DNA of 44,363 nucleotides from JABHCC01 sp964444375 (GTDB lineage Bacteria > Bacteroidota > Bacteroidia > Bacteroidales > UBA12481). Of the stretch, positions 25,162-35,100 are shown one piece after another (position 1 is the first letter of the stretch; every line of letters begins with the position of its first letter). The notes beneath the pieces were generated by a model, which saw nothing but the letters and a program-made list of their open reading frames with translations, did not search any database and was not told where the DNA came from. The stretch is from the NCBI GenBank assembly GCA_964444375.1, contig CAYUGX010000004.1, positions 1 through 44,363 of the forward strand, in the 5' to 3' direction. The position numbers were made by a program, and so were the translations under genes.

Positions 25162-25704
25162 ATGGATCCGCAAAAGCTCATTAACAAGTATTACAAACAA
25201 CACCCTGAGGCCAAACAAATTCTATTGACTCACAGTGAGGCTGTCGCTGACAGGGCCGTACAGATTGCCAAAAACCTTAAGCTCAAGAAGAAGCGAATTC
25301 GTTTTATCTATGAGGCTGCTATGCTTCATGACATAGGAATCTTCATGACCCAAGCCCCTGAAATTAAATGCACTGGCAGCTATCCGTATATTTGTCATGG
25401 GTACCTGGGGCATGACATTCTGGTTCGAGAAGGTTACCCGAAACACGCCAGAATCTGCGAAAGACATACCGGAACCGGCATTGCTAAAAAGGAGATAGTC
25501 AGACGAGACTTACCTATCCCCAATAGATCTATGTTACCCAAAACTCTTGAGGAAAAGATAATCACCTATGCCGATAAGTTTTATTCCAAAGATCCTGATA
25601 AGATAGGTTCAATTAAAACTGTTGAAAAAATCAGGCAAAAGCTATCAAAACATGGTGACCAGAAAGTGAAGACTTTTGACAAGTGGCATAAGAAATTTTC
25701 ATGA
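25162..25704 (+). CDS. HD-domain phosphohydrolase of unknown substrate
   Basis: 180 residues forming one HD domain: H24 in LLTHSEAVADRAV, the H56-D57 pair in AAMLHDIGIF, further histidines in CHGYLGHDIL and ERHTGTG, and D138 in ITYADKF. This is the metal-binding layout of nucleotide or phosphoester hydrolases (HDIG-like). The substrate is not known for this subgroup. It overlaps the Nudix gene by ATGA (25701-25704), so the two products are probably made together and may clean up modified nucleotides. Confidence 0.82.
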   Translation: MDPQKLINKYYKQHPEAKQILLTHSEAVADRAVQIAKNLKLKKKRIRFIYEAAMLHDIGIFMTQAPEIKCTGSYPYICHGYLGHDILVREGYPKHARICERHTGTGIAKKEIVRRDLPIPNRSMLPKTLEEKIITYADKFYSKDPDKIGSIKTVEKIRQKLSKHGDQKVKTFDKWHKKFS

Positions 25705-26111
25705 GTCTTACCTTTCTAAATACCCACTTAGACGATCCTACCGGATATACATTTGCCATTATCATTACACGTCACAACAATCAATGGGTTTTCGTCAGAC
25801 ATCAGGATCGGCAGACCTGGGAATTACCGGCTGGTCATGTTGAACCTGGAGAATCAGTTTATCAAACTGCCCACCGAGAATTGGTAGAGGAAACCGGAGC
25901 CAATAACTACACGCTTAGCCCCCTGGTCAGTTATCATGGAAATTTCAAAGGAAGGCTGATTTATGGGATGATATTTGTCGCCCAAGTGTCAGATTTCCAA
26001 GCCCTGCCAAAATCAGAAATAGCTGAAAAGAGGCTCTTCACAGCTATTCCTGAGTCCCTAACCTATCCGCCGGAACAAGAACAAATGATAGACTATTATT
26101 TAAAAACCTGA
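25701..26111 (+). CDS. Nudix hydrolase
   Basis: 136 residues. The Nudix box runs from G45 to A67 and meets the GX5EX7REUXEEXGU pattern: E51, R59-E60, E63-E64 and G66 are all present. Nudix enzymes cleave nucleoside diphosphates linked to another group; the substrate cannot be predicted here. The start overlaps the HD gene by 4 bp and the end overlaps the convergent beta-galactosidase by 16 bp. Confidence 0.9.
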   Translation: MSLTFLNTHLDDPTGYTFAIIITRHNNQWVFVRHQDRQTWELPAGHVEPGESVYQTAHRELVEETGANNYTLSPLVSYHGNFKGRLIYGMIFVAQVSDFQALPKSEIAEKRLFTAIPESLTYPPEQEQMIDYYLKT

Positions 26112-29100
26112 CGGCTTGCGGCCAGTCCATCAGACAATTGTTGAAAACCTTTTAACCTGAAACTGTAGGTGTATTTATCTTTTTCGAGTCGGTACTCAGG
26201 ATGAGTGCGAGCACCCCATGAGTTGTCACCACCAACCCCCATTTGCTTAAAATCGATCTGAACCGCAGTTAAATCTCTTGGACTAACATCGGTTGTGTGC
26301 CTGTTCACCACTCGTTCTCCCTGTCGCTGGCGACCATCTGTTCTACCCGGACTTTCGAAGTCGCTGATCAGATTGTGGTGTACACCCATGCCTACAACTG
26401 GTAAAGCGCTGACAAGGATTCCCTGTCCTGTTCCAGCACTGAGGGTAAACCATCGGACATCTGTTTTATATCCGTTCTCTTGAGGTCGAACATACGGAAC
26501 ATATTGATCCGCAACTTTCCCTGAATATTTACCAACAAAAGCACCGGTCTTTCTATCCCAATAATTCTCTTGTGGGCCACGACCATAGAACTCAAGGTGG
26601 TTGTACTCAGCTGGAAGAATGAGTTGCATCCCAATTCTGGGTATCTCTGGGAGGTCTTTTTTAATCTTCTTGAAATAGTAGTCAACCTGAACATCACCAG
26701 AACCAAAAACCTTGTATCTCAGATCTAATGTTGCCATAGGCTCCCCATCAAGATCCGGTAGGTGATAAGAAAACTCAACCTGGATCAATTGTGGTAAAAG
26801 TCTTTCCACGTGCTTAGCCGTCAAGCTGGCTTTTTGTCCGGTTTCACGCCAAACACGACATCTGAGGTGATGATTGTTACCAAAATCGTTATCAATGGGT
26901 GCCCGCCAAAAATTTGGTGTTAGCGGATCTTTAATCATTTCTGAATTATTGAGTTTCCAGCTGGTCCATTTCCCCAATTCAAGGTCAAAGACCACCGAAA
27001 AGCCTTCTCCCTGGATAGAAACACTTTGGTCTGATTCAACAATCTCAAGACCCGTCATGGATTGAACATCAAGGGCATGGGCATCTATATAGATCGGCAA
27101 CTTAAACTGCTCGCTTGCATAGACATGGTCTTTCTGAACAATTGTCCATTTATCTTGGCGAACAACATCTACGGTAATGAAATACTCCAACCCTGGTTTG
27201 GGCTCAGGCAGCTTGTAATCAAGGTCTATTTCCAAAGTTTGGTGGGGCTGTAAATCGGGTCCTGGAATGCTTCCCTCCAAAAGTGTCTGGCCTTCCTCTT
27301 CAATTGTATAATTCAAGGTAAAATCCTTCAGGTTGGTGAAATCATATTTATTGGTAATCAACATTCTACCTTGTGATAAATCCACTGGGGCTATACCGAC
27401 GTATTGATATACCTTCTTAACCTCAGCCAGGGAGGGATGTGGACTGCGATCAGGAAAAACCAAACCGTTGATGCAAAAACACCCATCACTCGGTACATCG
27501 TCTGGACCAAAATCACCACCGTAAGCCCAAAACTCTTCGCCTTCATCATTTTTCGTGAGCAAGCCCTGATCAACCCAGTCCCAGATAAATGCGCCCTGCA
27601 GAATAGGATACTTTTCAATTACATCCCAGTAATCTTGCAGGTTACCCACTGAATTTCCCATGGCATGCGCATATTCGCACTGAATGAGAGGCCGGTCATT
27701 GGCTGGATCAAGAGCATACCGTTCCATGTATTCAATACTCGCATACATCGGACACCAAATATCGGTATGCCGCTGGGGAGCATTAGTGAGCTTTTCAGCC
27801 CTTTCATATTGAACCGGTCTTGACGGATCACGCTCTTTTATCCAGTTGTAATTAGCCAGCATATTGTGACCATCCCCGGCTTCATTTCCGAGCGACCATA
27901 TAATTACGCAAGCGTGATTTTTATCACGTTCAACCGCACGTATGGTTCGATCGAGATGGGCGGCTGCCCATTCAGGCTTATCCGCCAAGGTTACATCCGG
28001 GTTATATCCTATCCCATGCGATTCAATATTGGCCTCATCAATGATGTACAGGCCATACTGATCACAGAGTTCGTACCAGCGTTCGGGCTGTGGATAATGA
28101 GAAGTACGCACCGCGTTAATATTGTTCGACTTCATCGTGGCGATATCCAACAGCATATCCTCCTCACTGATCACATGTCCACTAACCGGATTGTGCTCAT
28201 GCAGGTTTACTCCCTTCAAATAAACCGCCTGACCATTGACCAACAATTGCTTATCTCTGATCTCAATCTTGCGAAATCCAACTTTTCGACTGATGGCTTC
28301 AATAACCTGGCCCTGATCATTTTTCAATGACAGCAGCACCGTATATAGATTAGGATGTTCGGCAGACCACAATCTGACTCCTGGTATAGTACCTGCAAAT
28401 TTGAGCGAATGAACATTTTCAGTAACAGTCACTTCCTGTTCCTCTTCAAAAAGCCTTGTAGTGCTATCCAGGAGGGTAACCTTTGCGGTATAAAGAGATT
28501 GGGGTGTGTCATAATTACGCAGTTCAAGGTTAGTACTAAAAAGTCCATTCTCATAACCGGCATCAAGATCTGCCTTCACAAAGAAATCGTGCATATAGAC
28601 TTTATTTTTTGCAAAGAGGTATACGTCGCGTGACATCCCACTCAAGCGCCAGAAATCTTGGTCTTCAAGATAGGAACCATCACACCAGCGATATATTTCA
28701 ACCGAAATGGTGTTCGTTCCTTCTTTCAACAACTTGGTGATATTGAACTCAGCTGGTGTTTTACTTCCCTGAGAATAGCCAACCAGCTCTCCATTGATCC
28801 AAACATAAAAAGCAGAACTGACCGCTCCAAAATGAACGAATATCTCTTTGTCTTGCCAAAGTGGGGATAATTTGAATTCTCTTTTATATGAACCTACCGG
28901 ATTATATTCATGATGAATAAAGGGCGGATTCATTTTAAAGCCATAACCGGTATTTACGTATATGGGTATGCCATAACCTTGAACTTCCCAGTTTGAGGGC
29001 ACATCAACAATATCCCAATCGCGGATATCGTAATCATCTTTGTAAAAATAGTAAGGTCGTTCATCGGGTGTACGAACCCAGTTGAAATGCCATTTCCCAT

Positions 29101-29338
29101 TTAATGATTGAAAAAAATCAGATCCTTCCCGGTTATCTGATAAAGCTGAACGCTCTGATGCATATGAATTGAAACTTGCATGTGGAGTTTCTTTGTTGAT
29201 ACCGAAGACCGTTGGATTTTCCCAATCACGAGGATCCTTCTCAACAAATTCTACACCTTCATAATTCTGATAATCACCTGAACAGGAAAACAATAGTGCC
29301 AAAAGCATCAATATTCCAGAAGTTGTTAAATGTTTCAT
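26096..29338 (-). CDS. GH2-family beta-galactosidase lipoprotein
   Basis: 1080 residues of the LacZ type. A lipobox LLFSC places C19 as the lipidation site, so the enzyme is anchored in the envelope. Domains in order: jelly-roll sugar-binding (about 40-245), two immunoglobulin-like domains, a TIM barrel with acid/base E486 (WSLGNEAGDG) and nucleophile E555 (QCEYAHAMGNS), then the C-terminal beta-sandwich. It removes terminal beta-galactosyl residues. The neighbours do not form a typical SusC/SusD utilisation locus. It is the last gene after an esterase and a LutA-like gene. Confidence 0.92.
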   Translation of the reverse strand: MKHLTTSGILMLLALLFSCSGDYQNYEGVEFVEKDPRDWENPTVFGINKETPHASFNSYASERSALSDNREGSDFFQSLNGKWHFNWVRTPDERPYYFYKDDYDIRDWDIVDVPSNWEVQGYGIPIYVNTGYGFKMNPPFIHHEYNPVGSYKREFKLSPLWQDKEIFVHFGAVSSAFYVWINGELVGYSQGSKTPAEFNITKLLKEGTNTISVEIYRWCDGSYLEDQDFWRLSGMSRDVYLFAKNKVYMHDFFVKADLDAGYENGLFSTNLELRNYDTPQSLYTAKVTLLDSTTRLFEEEQEVTVTENVHSLKFAGTIPGVRLWSAEHPNLYTVLLSLKNDQGQVIEAISRKVGFRKIEIRDKQLLVNGQAVYLKGVNLHEHNPVSGHVISEEDMLLDIATMKSNNINAVRTSHYPQPERWYELCDQYGLYIIDEANIESHGIGYNPDVTLADKPEWAAAHLDRTIRAVERDKNHACVIIWSLGNEAGDGHNMLANYNWIKERDPSRPVQYERAEKLTNAPQRHTDIWCPMYASIEYMERYALDPANDRPLIQCEYAHAMGNSVGNLQDYWDVIEKYPILQGAFIWDWVDQGLLTKNDEGEEFWAYGGDFGPDDVPSDGCFCINGLVFPDRSPHPSLAEVKKVYQYVGIAPVDLSQGRMLITNKYDFTNLKDFTLNYTIEEEGQTLLEGSIPGPDLQPHQTLEIDLDYKLPEPKPGLEYFITVDVVRQDKWTIVQKDHVYASEQFKLPIYIDAHALDVQSMTGLEIVESDQSVSIQGEGFSVVFDLELGKWTSWKLNNSEMIKDPLTPNFWRAPIDNDFGNNHHLRCRVWRETGQKASLTAKHVERLLPQLIQVEFSYHLPDLDGEPMATLDLRYKVFGSGDVQVDYYFKKIKKDLPEIPRIGMQLILPAEYNHLEFYGRGPQENYWDRKTGAFVGKYSGKVADQYVPYVRPQENGYKTDVRWFTLSAGTGQGILVSALPVVGMGVHHNLISDFESPGRTDGRQRQGERVVNRHTTDVSPRDLTAVQIDFKQMGVGGDNSWGARTHPEYRLEKDKYTYSFRLKGFQQLSDGLAASRQVFK

Positions 29339-29356
29339 TGTAGAATGTGTACAATT

Positions 29357-30358
29357 TTAGTTTCCTAACCTTAATATTTCATCACCAAATTTGATCGATT
29401 CAGCTAAAACATCCTGCCATTGGCCGGACGTTAAATCACAGGCTATGACGTGTGCCCCGGCTTCGGGGAAGGCCATTTCGACTTTCTGATTGGTTGGTGT
29501 AGCCAGTTGATCAAACATCCAATTTATTGCACTCACCGATACCGTATTGTCCTGATTATCTTCATCCTTAAAATAGTAGCCAGTAAAAACAGGGCAGGAT
29601 ACCTGACTGAATACGGATGCTTTCATGCTATGTCTAATCAACTGTTGTAAATAAATCAATGATTCAACCCGATAGGTATTGTACCAATACGGATCAGTTT
29701 CAGGGTCTTCTTCCAATACCCTATAATCCCCACCCATAACGAGTCTGACTATTTGCAAACCCCATGGTCGATCAAGCAAACCAGCAGTTTTATCATAAAT
29801 CCTGACATTTGGTGAATAGAGTAATAACCCAGCCACATCTTCTTTATAATGAGCCGCTAACATCAGGCCTAATGTACCTCCGGTAGAAGTTCCCATTATA
29901 ATCACTTCATTGCCCAGGGCTTTTGCCTGTACAAAAGCCAGTTTTGCTGACTCCCACAGCGCATCTGGCGTCATATTAAGCAATGCGTTTTCAGTTACAA
30001 GGCCGTGCTCTGCTAATCGCGGAATGTAGGCATTCATACCGAACTCATTTGCAAAGGATCGATGAATTGGATTACCTTCCATGGGTGACGCAGAAAAACC
30101 ATGGAGGTATAGCAAACAATAGTTTGTTTTGTTTTTGAGGCTATCACTGGCCCATACAATCTCTGACGCATTACCAGGTTTGATATTCGTAAAGCTACTT
30201 TCAGAAGCTTCAACCATTGCTGCAACCTGTTCAGGAGATTGGATAGCAGGTGGCAAATCTACCTTTAACTCTGGTCTGGGCGCTTTGGGTCCGAGTAGGT
30301 ATACCGCAACAATCAGTGCAATTACACCGATAAGAATAAGAAGACCTTTGCGTTTCAT
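29357..30358 (-). CDS. Membrane-anchored alpha/beta hydrolase (esterase-like)
   Basis: 333 residues. A single N-terminal membrane helix (about 5-23) precedes an alpha/beta hydrolase domain with oxyanion segment LYLHGFSASP and nucleophile S158 in GTSTGG. The Asp of the triad probably lies in YFKDEDNQD and the His in EAGAHVIAC. The substrate is unknown; carboxylesterases and lysophospholipases share this layout. It starts 2 bp after the LutA-like stop and ends 18 bp before the beta-galactosidase start, so the three genes form a probable operon. Confidence 0.78.
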   Translation of the reverse strand: MKRKGLLILIGVIALIVAVYLLGPKAPRPELKVDLPPAIQSPEQVAAMVEASESSFTNIKPGNASEIVWASDSLKNKTNYCLLYLHGFSASPMEGNPIHRSFANEFGMNAYIPRLAEHGLVTENALLNMTPDALWESAKLAFVQAKALGNEVIIMGTSTGGTLGLMLAAHYKEDVAGLLLYSPNVRIYDKTAGLLDRPWGLQIVRLVMGGDYRVLEEDPETDPYWYNTYRVESLIYLQQLIRHSMKASVFSQVSCPVFTGYYFKDEDNQDNTVSVSAINWMFDQLATPTNQKVEMAFPEAGAHVIACDLTSGQWQDVLAESIKFGDEILRLGN

Positions 30359-30360
30359 AA

Positions 30361-31107
30361 TTAGAAGATTAGTTTTCCTTGATCAAAATTTACCAGTATA
30401 TCAATCAGATGCACACAATTCAACTGAATATCATGTTGCCTGATGTAGGCATCCAGGTGCATCAAACACGATGCTTCAGTACTGACCATATGCGTAGCAC
30501 CTGTAGCCAGGGCGTACTCAACTTTTTGTTGCGCCATGGCTGTGCTGATGGGTTCATGTTTAACAGAGAAAGAACCACCAAAGCCACAACAAACGTCATG
30601 GTTCTCCATTTCAATTAATTCAAGACCCTGAACATTTGACAGTAACTTTCTTGGCTCTTCAAATAAGCCATATTCTCTGAGAGCAGAGCAGGCATCATGG
30701 TAGGTTATCTTGGCATCAAACCGGGCTCCGAGGTCAACAATACCTAGTTGGTTCACCAGAAAATCTGTAAACTCGAAAAGCTGGGGTTTCAGCTTTCGGT
30801 AGTTATTCATATAGATGGTATTTTCCAGCAAATCGGGAAAATAGTTTTTAACATAGGCGGTGCATGAGGCCGAAGGGCTCACAACAGGTCTGGCACCCTG
30901 AAAATCGTCCAGAAATTTTACCGCTAGCTCTCGAGCAGGATCCCAGTAACCAGAATTGAAAGCAGCCTGACCACAACAAGTCTGGTCAGGGTTGTAGTGA
31001 ACCACCAATCCAATTTTCTCAAGAATGCGCACCATATTGAGACCAGTATCCGGAAATAACTGATCCACAAAACACGGGATAAAAAGATCTACTTCAGTAT
31101 GCTTCAT
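30361..31107 (-). CDS. lutA: CCG-domain iron-sulfur protein, LutA-like
   Basis: 248 residues with two CCG cysteine motifs: C12 with C44-C45 (CFVDQ, CCGQAAFNSG), and C140 with C173-C174 (HDACSALRE, CCGFGGSFS). LutA forms part of the LutABC lactate dehydrogenase complex, which oxidises L-lactate to pyruvate; related CCG proteins include glycolate oxidase GlcF and heterodisulfide reductase. No lutB or lutC is adjacent, so the gene is either isolated from its partners or has another role. It is separated from metF by 55 bp without an obvious terminator. Confidence 0.82.
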   Translation of the reverse strand: MKHTEVDLFIPCFVDQLFPDTGLNMVRILEKIGLVVHYNPDQTCCGQAAFNSGYWDPARELAVKFLDDFQGARPVVSPSASCTAYVKNYFPDLLENTIYMNNYRKLKPQLFEFTDFLVNQLGIVDLGARFDAKITYHDACSALREYGLFEEPRKLLSNVQGLELIEMENHDVCCGFGGSFSVKHEPISTAMAQQKVEYALATGATHMVSTEASCLMHLDAYIRQHDIQLNCVHLIDILVNFDQGKLIF

Positions 31108-31162
31108 AGCAGCCTTAAAGGTAATCTATTTACCCCTTTTTCTGAGATGAAAAACTGATTTG

Positions 31163-32116
31163 TTAAAAAACGGCCTGAGCTATCCGATGGATATTATCTG
31201 AGCGCCCCATGGTAAAAAAATGAATCACTGGTATACCCTTCTTGATCAGCTCCTTACTTTGAGCAATAGCCCATTCTACCCCTAATTCTCTGACCATTTT
31301 ATTATCGGTGCATTTATCAACCTCTTTTGCCAATTCGACTGGAATATCAACTTTAAATGTCTGTGGTAAAAGGTTGAGGTGCTTCTTAATCGAAATGGGT
31401 TTCAATCCCGGTATGATCGGCACCGAGATCCCAGCTTTACGACAGGCATCAACAAAATCAAAAAATTTCTTATTGTCGAAAAACATTTGGGTGACTATAT
31501 ATTCAGCACCCGCATCCACTTTTGCCTTGAGGTACTGGAGGTCTGCTTCTAAATTTGGGGCTTCTGCATGCTTTTCAGGATAACCTGCAACGCCCACCGA
31601 AAATGAGGTGGATACCGGGTTAATCAATTCATCATCCAGGTATTTTCCATCATTCAGATCAATCACTTGTTTTAACAGATTCAGTGCGATGGAATGGCCT
31701 TGGTCTTCAGGTGTAAATCTTCCTCTAGCTGCATCCCCATCTCCCCTGACTACCAACACATTGTGAATACCCAGATAGTTTAAATCAATTAAAGCATTCT
31801 CAGTTTCTTCACGGCTAAATCCTCCACAAATTAAATGAGGAACCACATCAACCTGATATTTACTTTGAACAGCTCCGGAGATAGCCACAGTACCAGGCCT
31901 TTTTCTGACAATCCGGGATTCAAGTAATCCATCAGGACGACTCTTGAGAACCATTTCGGGCTGGTGATAGGTGATATTAATATATGGTGGATTAAACTCC
32001 ATCAAGGGATCCAGGGTATTATAGATGGTTTGTATGCTGGATCCTTTTGTTGGTGGTAAGATCTCAAACGAAACCAGTGGCTTATCTGATTGGGCTATAT
32101 GGTCTGTTACTTTCAT
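31163..32116 (-). CDS. metF: Methylenetetrahydrofolate reductase
   Basis: 317 residues. MetF uses a flavin to reduce 5,10-methylene-THF to 5-methyl-THF, the methyl donor for MetH. The FAD-linked TIM barrel is shown by VSFEILPPTKG at the start, PHLICGGFSREE, VLVVRGD, VAGYPEKHAEA, YIVTQMFFDN and VPIIPGLKPI. The ATG overlaps the metH stop by ATGA (32113-32116), giving direct coupling of the donor-making and donor-using enzymes. Last methionine gene of the operon. Confidence 0.95.
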   Translation of the reverse strand: MKVTDHIAQSDKPLVSFEILPPTKGSSIQTIYNTLDPLMEFNPPYINITYHQPEMVLKSRPDGLLESRIVRKRPGTVAISGAVQSKYQVDVVPHLICGGFSREETENALIDLNYLGIHNVLVVRGDGDAARGRFTPEDQGHSIALNLLKQVIDLNDGKYLDDELINPVSTSFSVGVAGYPEKHAEAPNLEADLQYLKAKVDAGAEYIVTQMFFDNKKFFDFVDACRKAGISVPIIPGLKPISIKKHLNLLPQTFKVDIPVELAKEVDKCTDNKMVRELGVEWAIAQSKELIKKGIPVIHFFTMGRSDNIHRIAQAVF

Positions 32117-35100
32117 GTATTATTCGTTAAAAATTTCAAAGCCCGTTCCCGCGTACATCCCCTGCGCTGACAATAATCATCGAGCTGATCGGGCAATATT
32201 CGGCCAACATTGAAATACTTGCTTTGCGGATGACTGAAGTACAATCCGGCAACTGAAGCTGCCGGAAACATGGCAAGATTATCAGTCAGCACCATGCCCA
32301 ACTCACTTGCATTGAGTAGCGAGAATAAGGTTTCCTTTTCCTGGTGGTCGGGACATGCAGGATAGCCACTTGCAGGTCTGGTTCCTTGGTACTCTTCGCG
32401 TAGCAATTCATCAATGGGCAGGTTCTCATTAGGAGAATACCCCCAGTATGTTGTCCTCACCTTATGGTGCAGTAATTCAGCATAGCCCTCAGCCAGTCGG
32501 TCAGCTAATATCTTGACCATAATCGCCCGGTAATCATCCTGGTTGTGTTCAAATTCAGCGATTATCTCCTCAATACCTATTCCGGCAGTAACAGCAAACA
32601 TTCCAACATAGTCGACTATATTTTGATCAACCGGATGAATGAAATCTGATAAACACAGATTTGGTAATCCATCTGTTTTTTCTTCCTGGTTTCTCAAATG
32701 GTAAAATCGAGATAGTTCTGATCTGGATTCAGGATCATATAAGATTATGTCTTCATTTTCTGAATGTGCCGGAAATAGGCCCAAGGCTCCTTTTGCCTTG
32801 AGTCGCTTTTCCTTTGCCAGCCAGGTCAGCATTTCCTCACCGTCTTGTACCAGCTTTCTAGCCTCCTCTCCTTTAATAGGATCGTTCAGTATCGCTGGAT
32901 ACTTACCCCGAATATCCCAGGAGAACAAGAAAAAGCTCCAGTCAATATACGGGAGTATTTCGGTCAAATCCTGATCATCAAAATGCTTCACGCCCAAGAA
33001 TTTAGGCACATAGGGCTCAAAATTGTTCCACTGAATAGCCAAGCGATTCATTCGAGCTTGCTCAAGGCTGATGTAAGGTTGGTCGGTGTGCCTCTGGGCA
33101 TAAGCCACTCTGATCTGTCGGTATTCTTCGTCTAGTTTGGCTGAAAATTCGGGCTCTGTATTCTCATTCAGCAGCGATTTCACTATCGCCGTCGATTTAG
33201 ATGCATCTCTAACATGAACAACTGGAAAACGGTATGAGGGATCAAGTTTAATGGCCGTATGTTGTTTTGAGGTAGTAGCCCCGCCGATTAAAACCGGAAC
33301 TTGTATTCCAGCCTTCTCTAACTCAGCCAACGTAAAGCGCATCTCTTCCAATGAGGGAGTAATCAGTCCACTTAGGCCAATCATATCGGCTTTCCAGTTT
33401 TTAGCTTCTTCAATGATACGGGCCGCTGGTACCATTACTCCCAGGTCTTTTATTTCATATCCGTTACAGGCAAGAATTACACCCACTATATTTTTCCCGA
33501 TATCATGAACATCGCCTTTTACTGTTGCTAACAGAATTCTTGCCGGAGCAGTTGATTGATTACCTGATTTCTTCTCTTCCTCAATATAGGGAGTGAGGTA
33601 AGCCACTGCTTTTTTCATAACACGAGCGCTTTTCACTACCTGAGGAAGAAACATTTTACCAGAACCAAATAGGTCTCCTACTCGGTTCATCCCATCCATT
33701 AATGGACCCTCAATCAAGTGCAAGGCCTGTGCAAAAGCTGGTCTGGCTTCCTCAAGATCTTCCTCAATGTGATCCGTCAAGCCGTTGACTAAGGCGTAGC
33801 TGAGTCTATCATTAACATCCTTTTGCCTCCAAGAGGCCAGTTCTTGTTTTCGCTTGTCTTTGTTTTCAACTTGATCGGCATAAGCCAGGATGCGTTCTGT
33901 TGCATCTTTCCGACGATTTAAAACCAGATCTTCGGCCAGTTTTAGCAGGTTCTCTTCAACTTCATCGTAGACCTCCAACAAGGTTGGATTCAAGATCCCC
34001 ATGTCCATTCCTGCTTGAATAGCATGATATAAAAAGACAGCATGTATACCTTCACGCACTGCGTTATTGCCCCTGAAAGAAAATGAAAGATTTGATACAC
34101 CTCCTGATATTTTGACATCCGGCAGGTTTTCTTTAATCCAGGTACATGCCTGAAGATAATTGACTGCATAATTATTGTGTTCATCAATACCGGTCCCCAC
34201 AGCCAAAATATTCGGATCGATAATTATATCTGTTGAGGGAAATTCAGCCTCATGAATAAGGAGATCATAGGATCTCTGTGCTATTTCAATTTTTCTTTCA
34301 TACGAATCTGCTTGACCAGCTTCATCAAATAGCATCACCACAACAGCGGCACCAAATCGTTTGATCTCTTTGGCTTGATGGACAAAGGTATCCGAGCCAT
34401 CTTTGAGACTAATTGAATTGACAACTGATTTGCCCTGAAGACAGCGCAACCCGGTACAAATTACCTCCCAATTTGATGAATCAATCAGAATCGGTACGCG
34501 AGCAATCTCGGGTTCAGTGGATATCAGTAACAAATACTCTCTCATGGCTTTAGATGCATCCAAAAGTGCATCATCCATGCACACATCAATCATCTGAGCT
34601 CCACCATCAACCTGATGTCTGGCCACTGATATGGCTTCTTCATATTTCTCTTCGCGAATCAATCGGGCAAACTTTCTTGATCCGGCTACATTTGTTCGTT
34701 CACCAATGTTGAGAAAATTCGTATTCTCGGCTATACTAATTCTTTCTAAACCCGCATAAGATGTCAGACTAGGAACCTTCTGAAATTCCCGGGGTTGGTA
34801 GTTCTTAACCAATTCAGCTATTGCCGTAATATGGGCAGGTGTCGACCCACAGCAAGCCCCAATTAGGTTGATCAATCCTTGCTCCAAAAAAGGTTGAATC
34901 AGATCACGCATTTCAGCAGCCGACTGGTCATAATCACCAAATTCATTTGGAAGCCCGGCATTGGGATGAAGACTGACATAGGCAGGTGAAAGTCTTGACA
35001 GATCAGCTACATATGGAGCCAATTGCTCAGCCCCGAGTGAACAGTTCAAACCGATGAGTAAGGGCTCAGCATGAACCACTGAAGCGATAAAGGCATCCAG

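Noticed and set aside
27866..28330. 154-codon open frame antisense to the beta-galactosidase
   Set aside because: Lies wholly inside a well-supported GH2 gene including conserved motifs; no start signal or family match.
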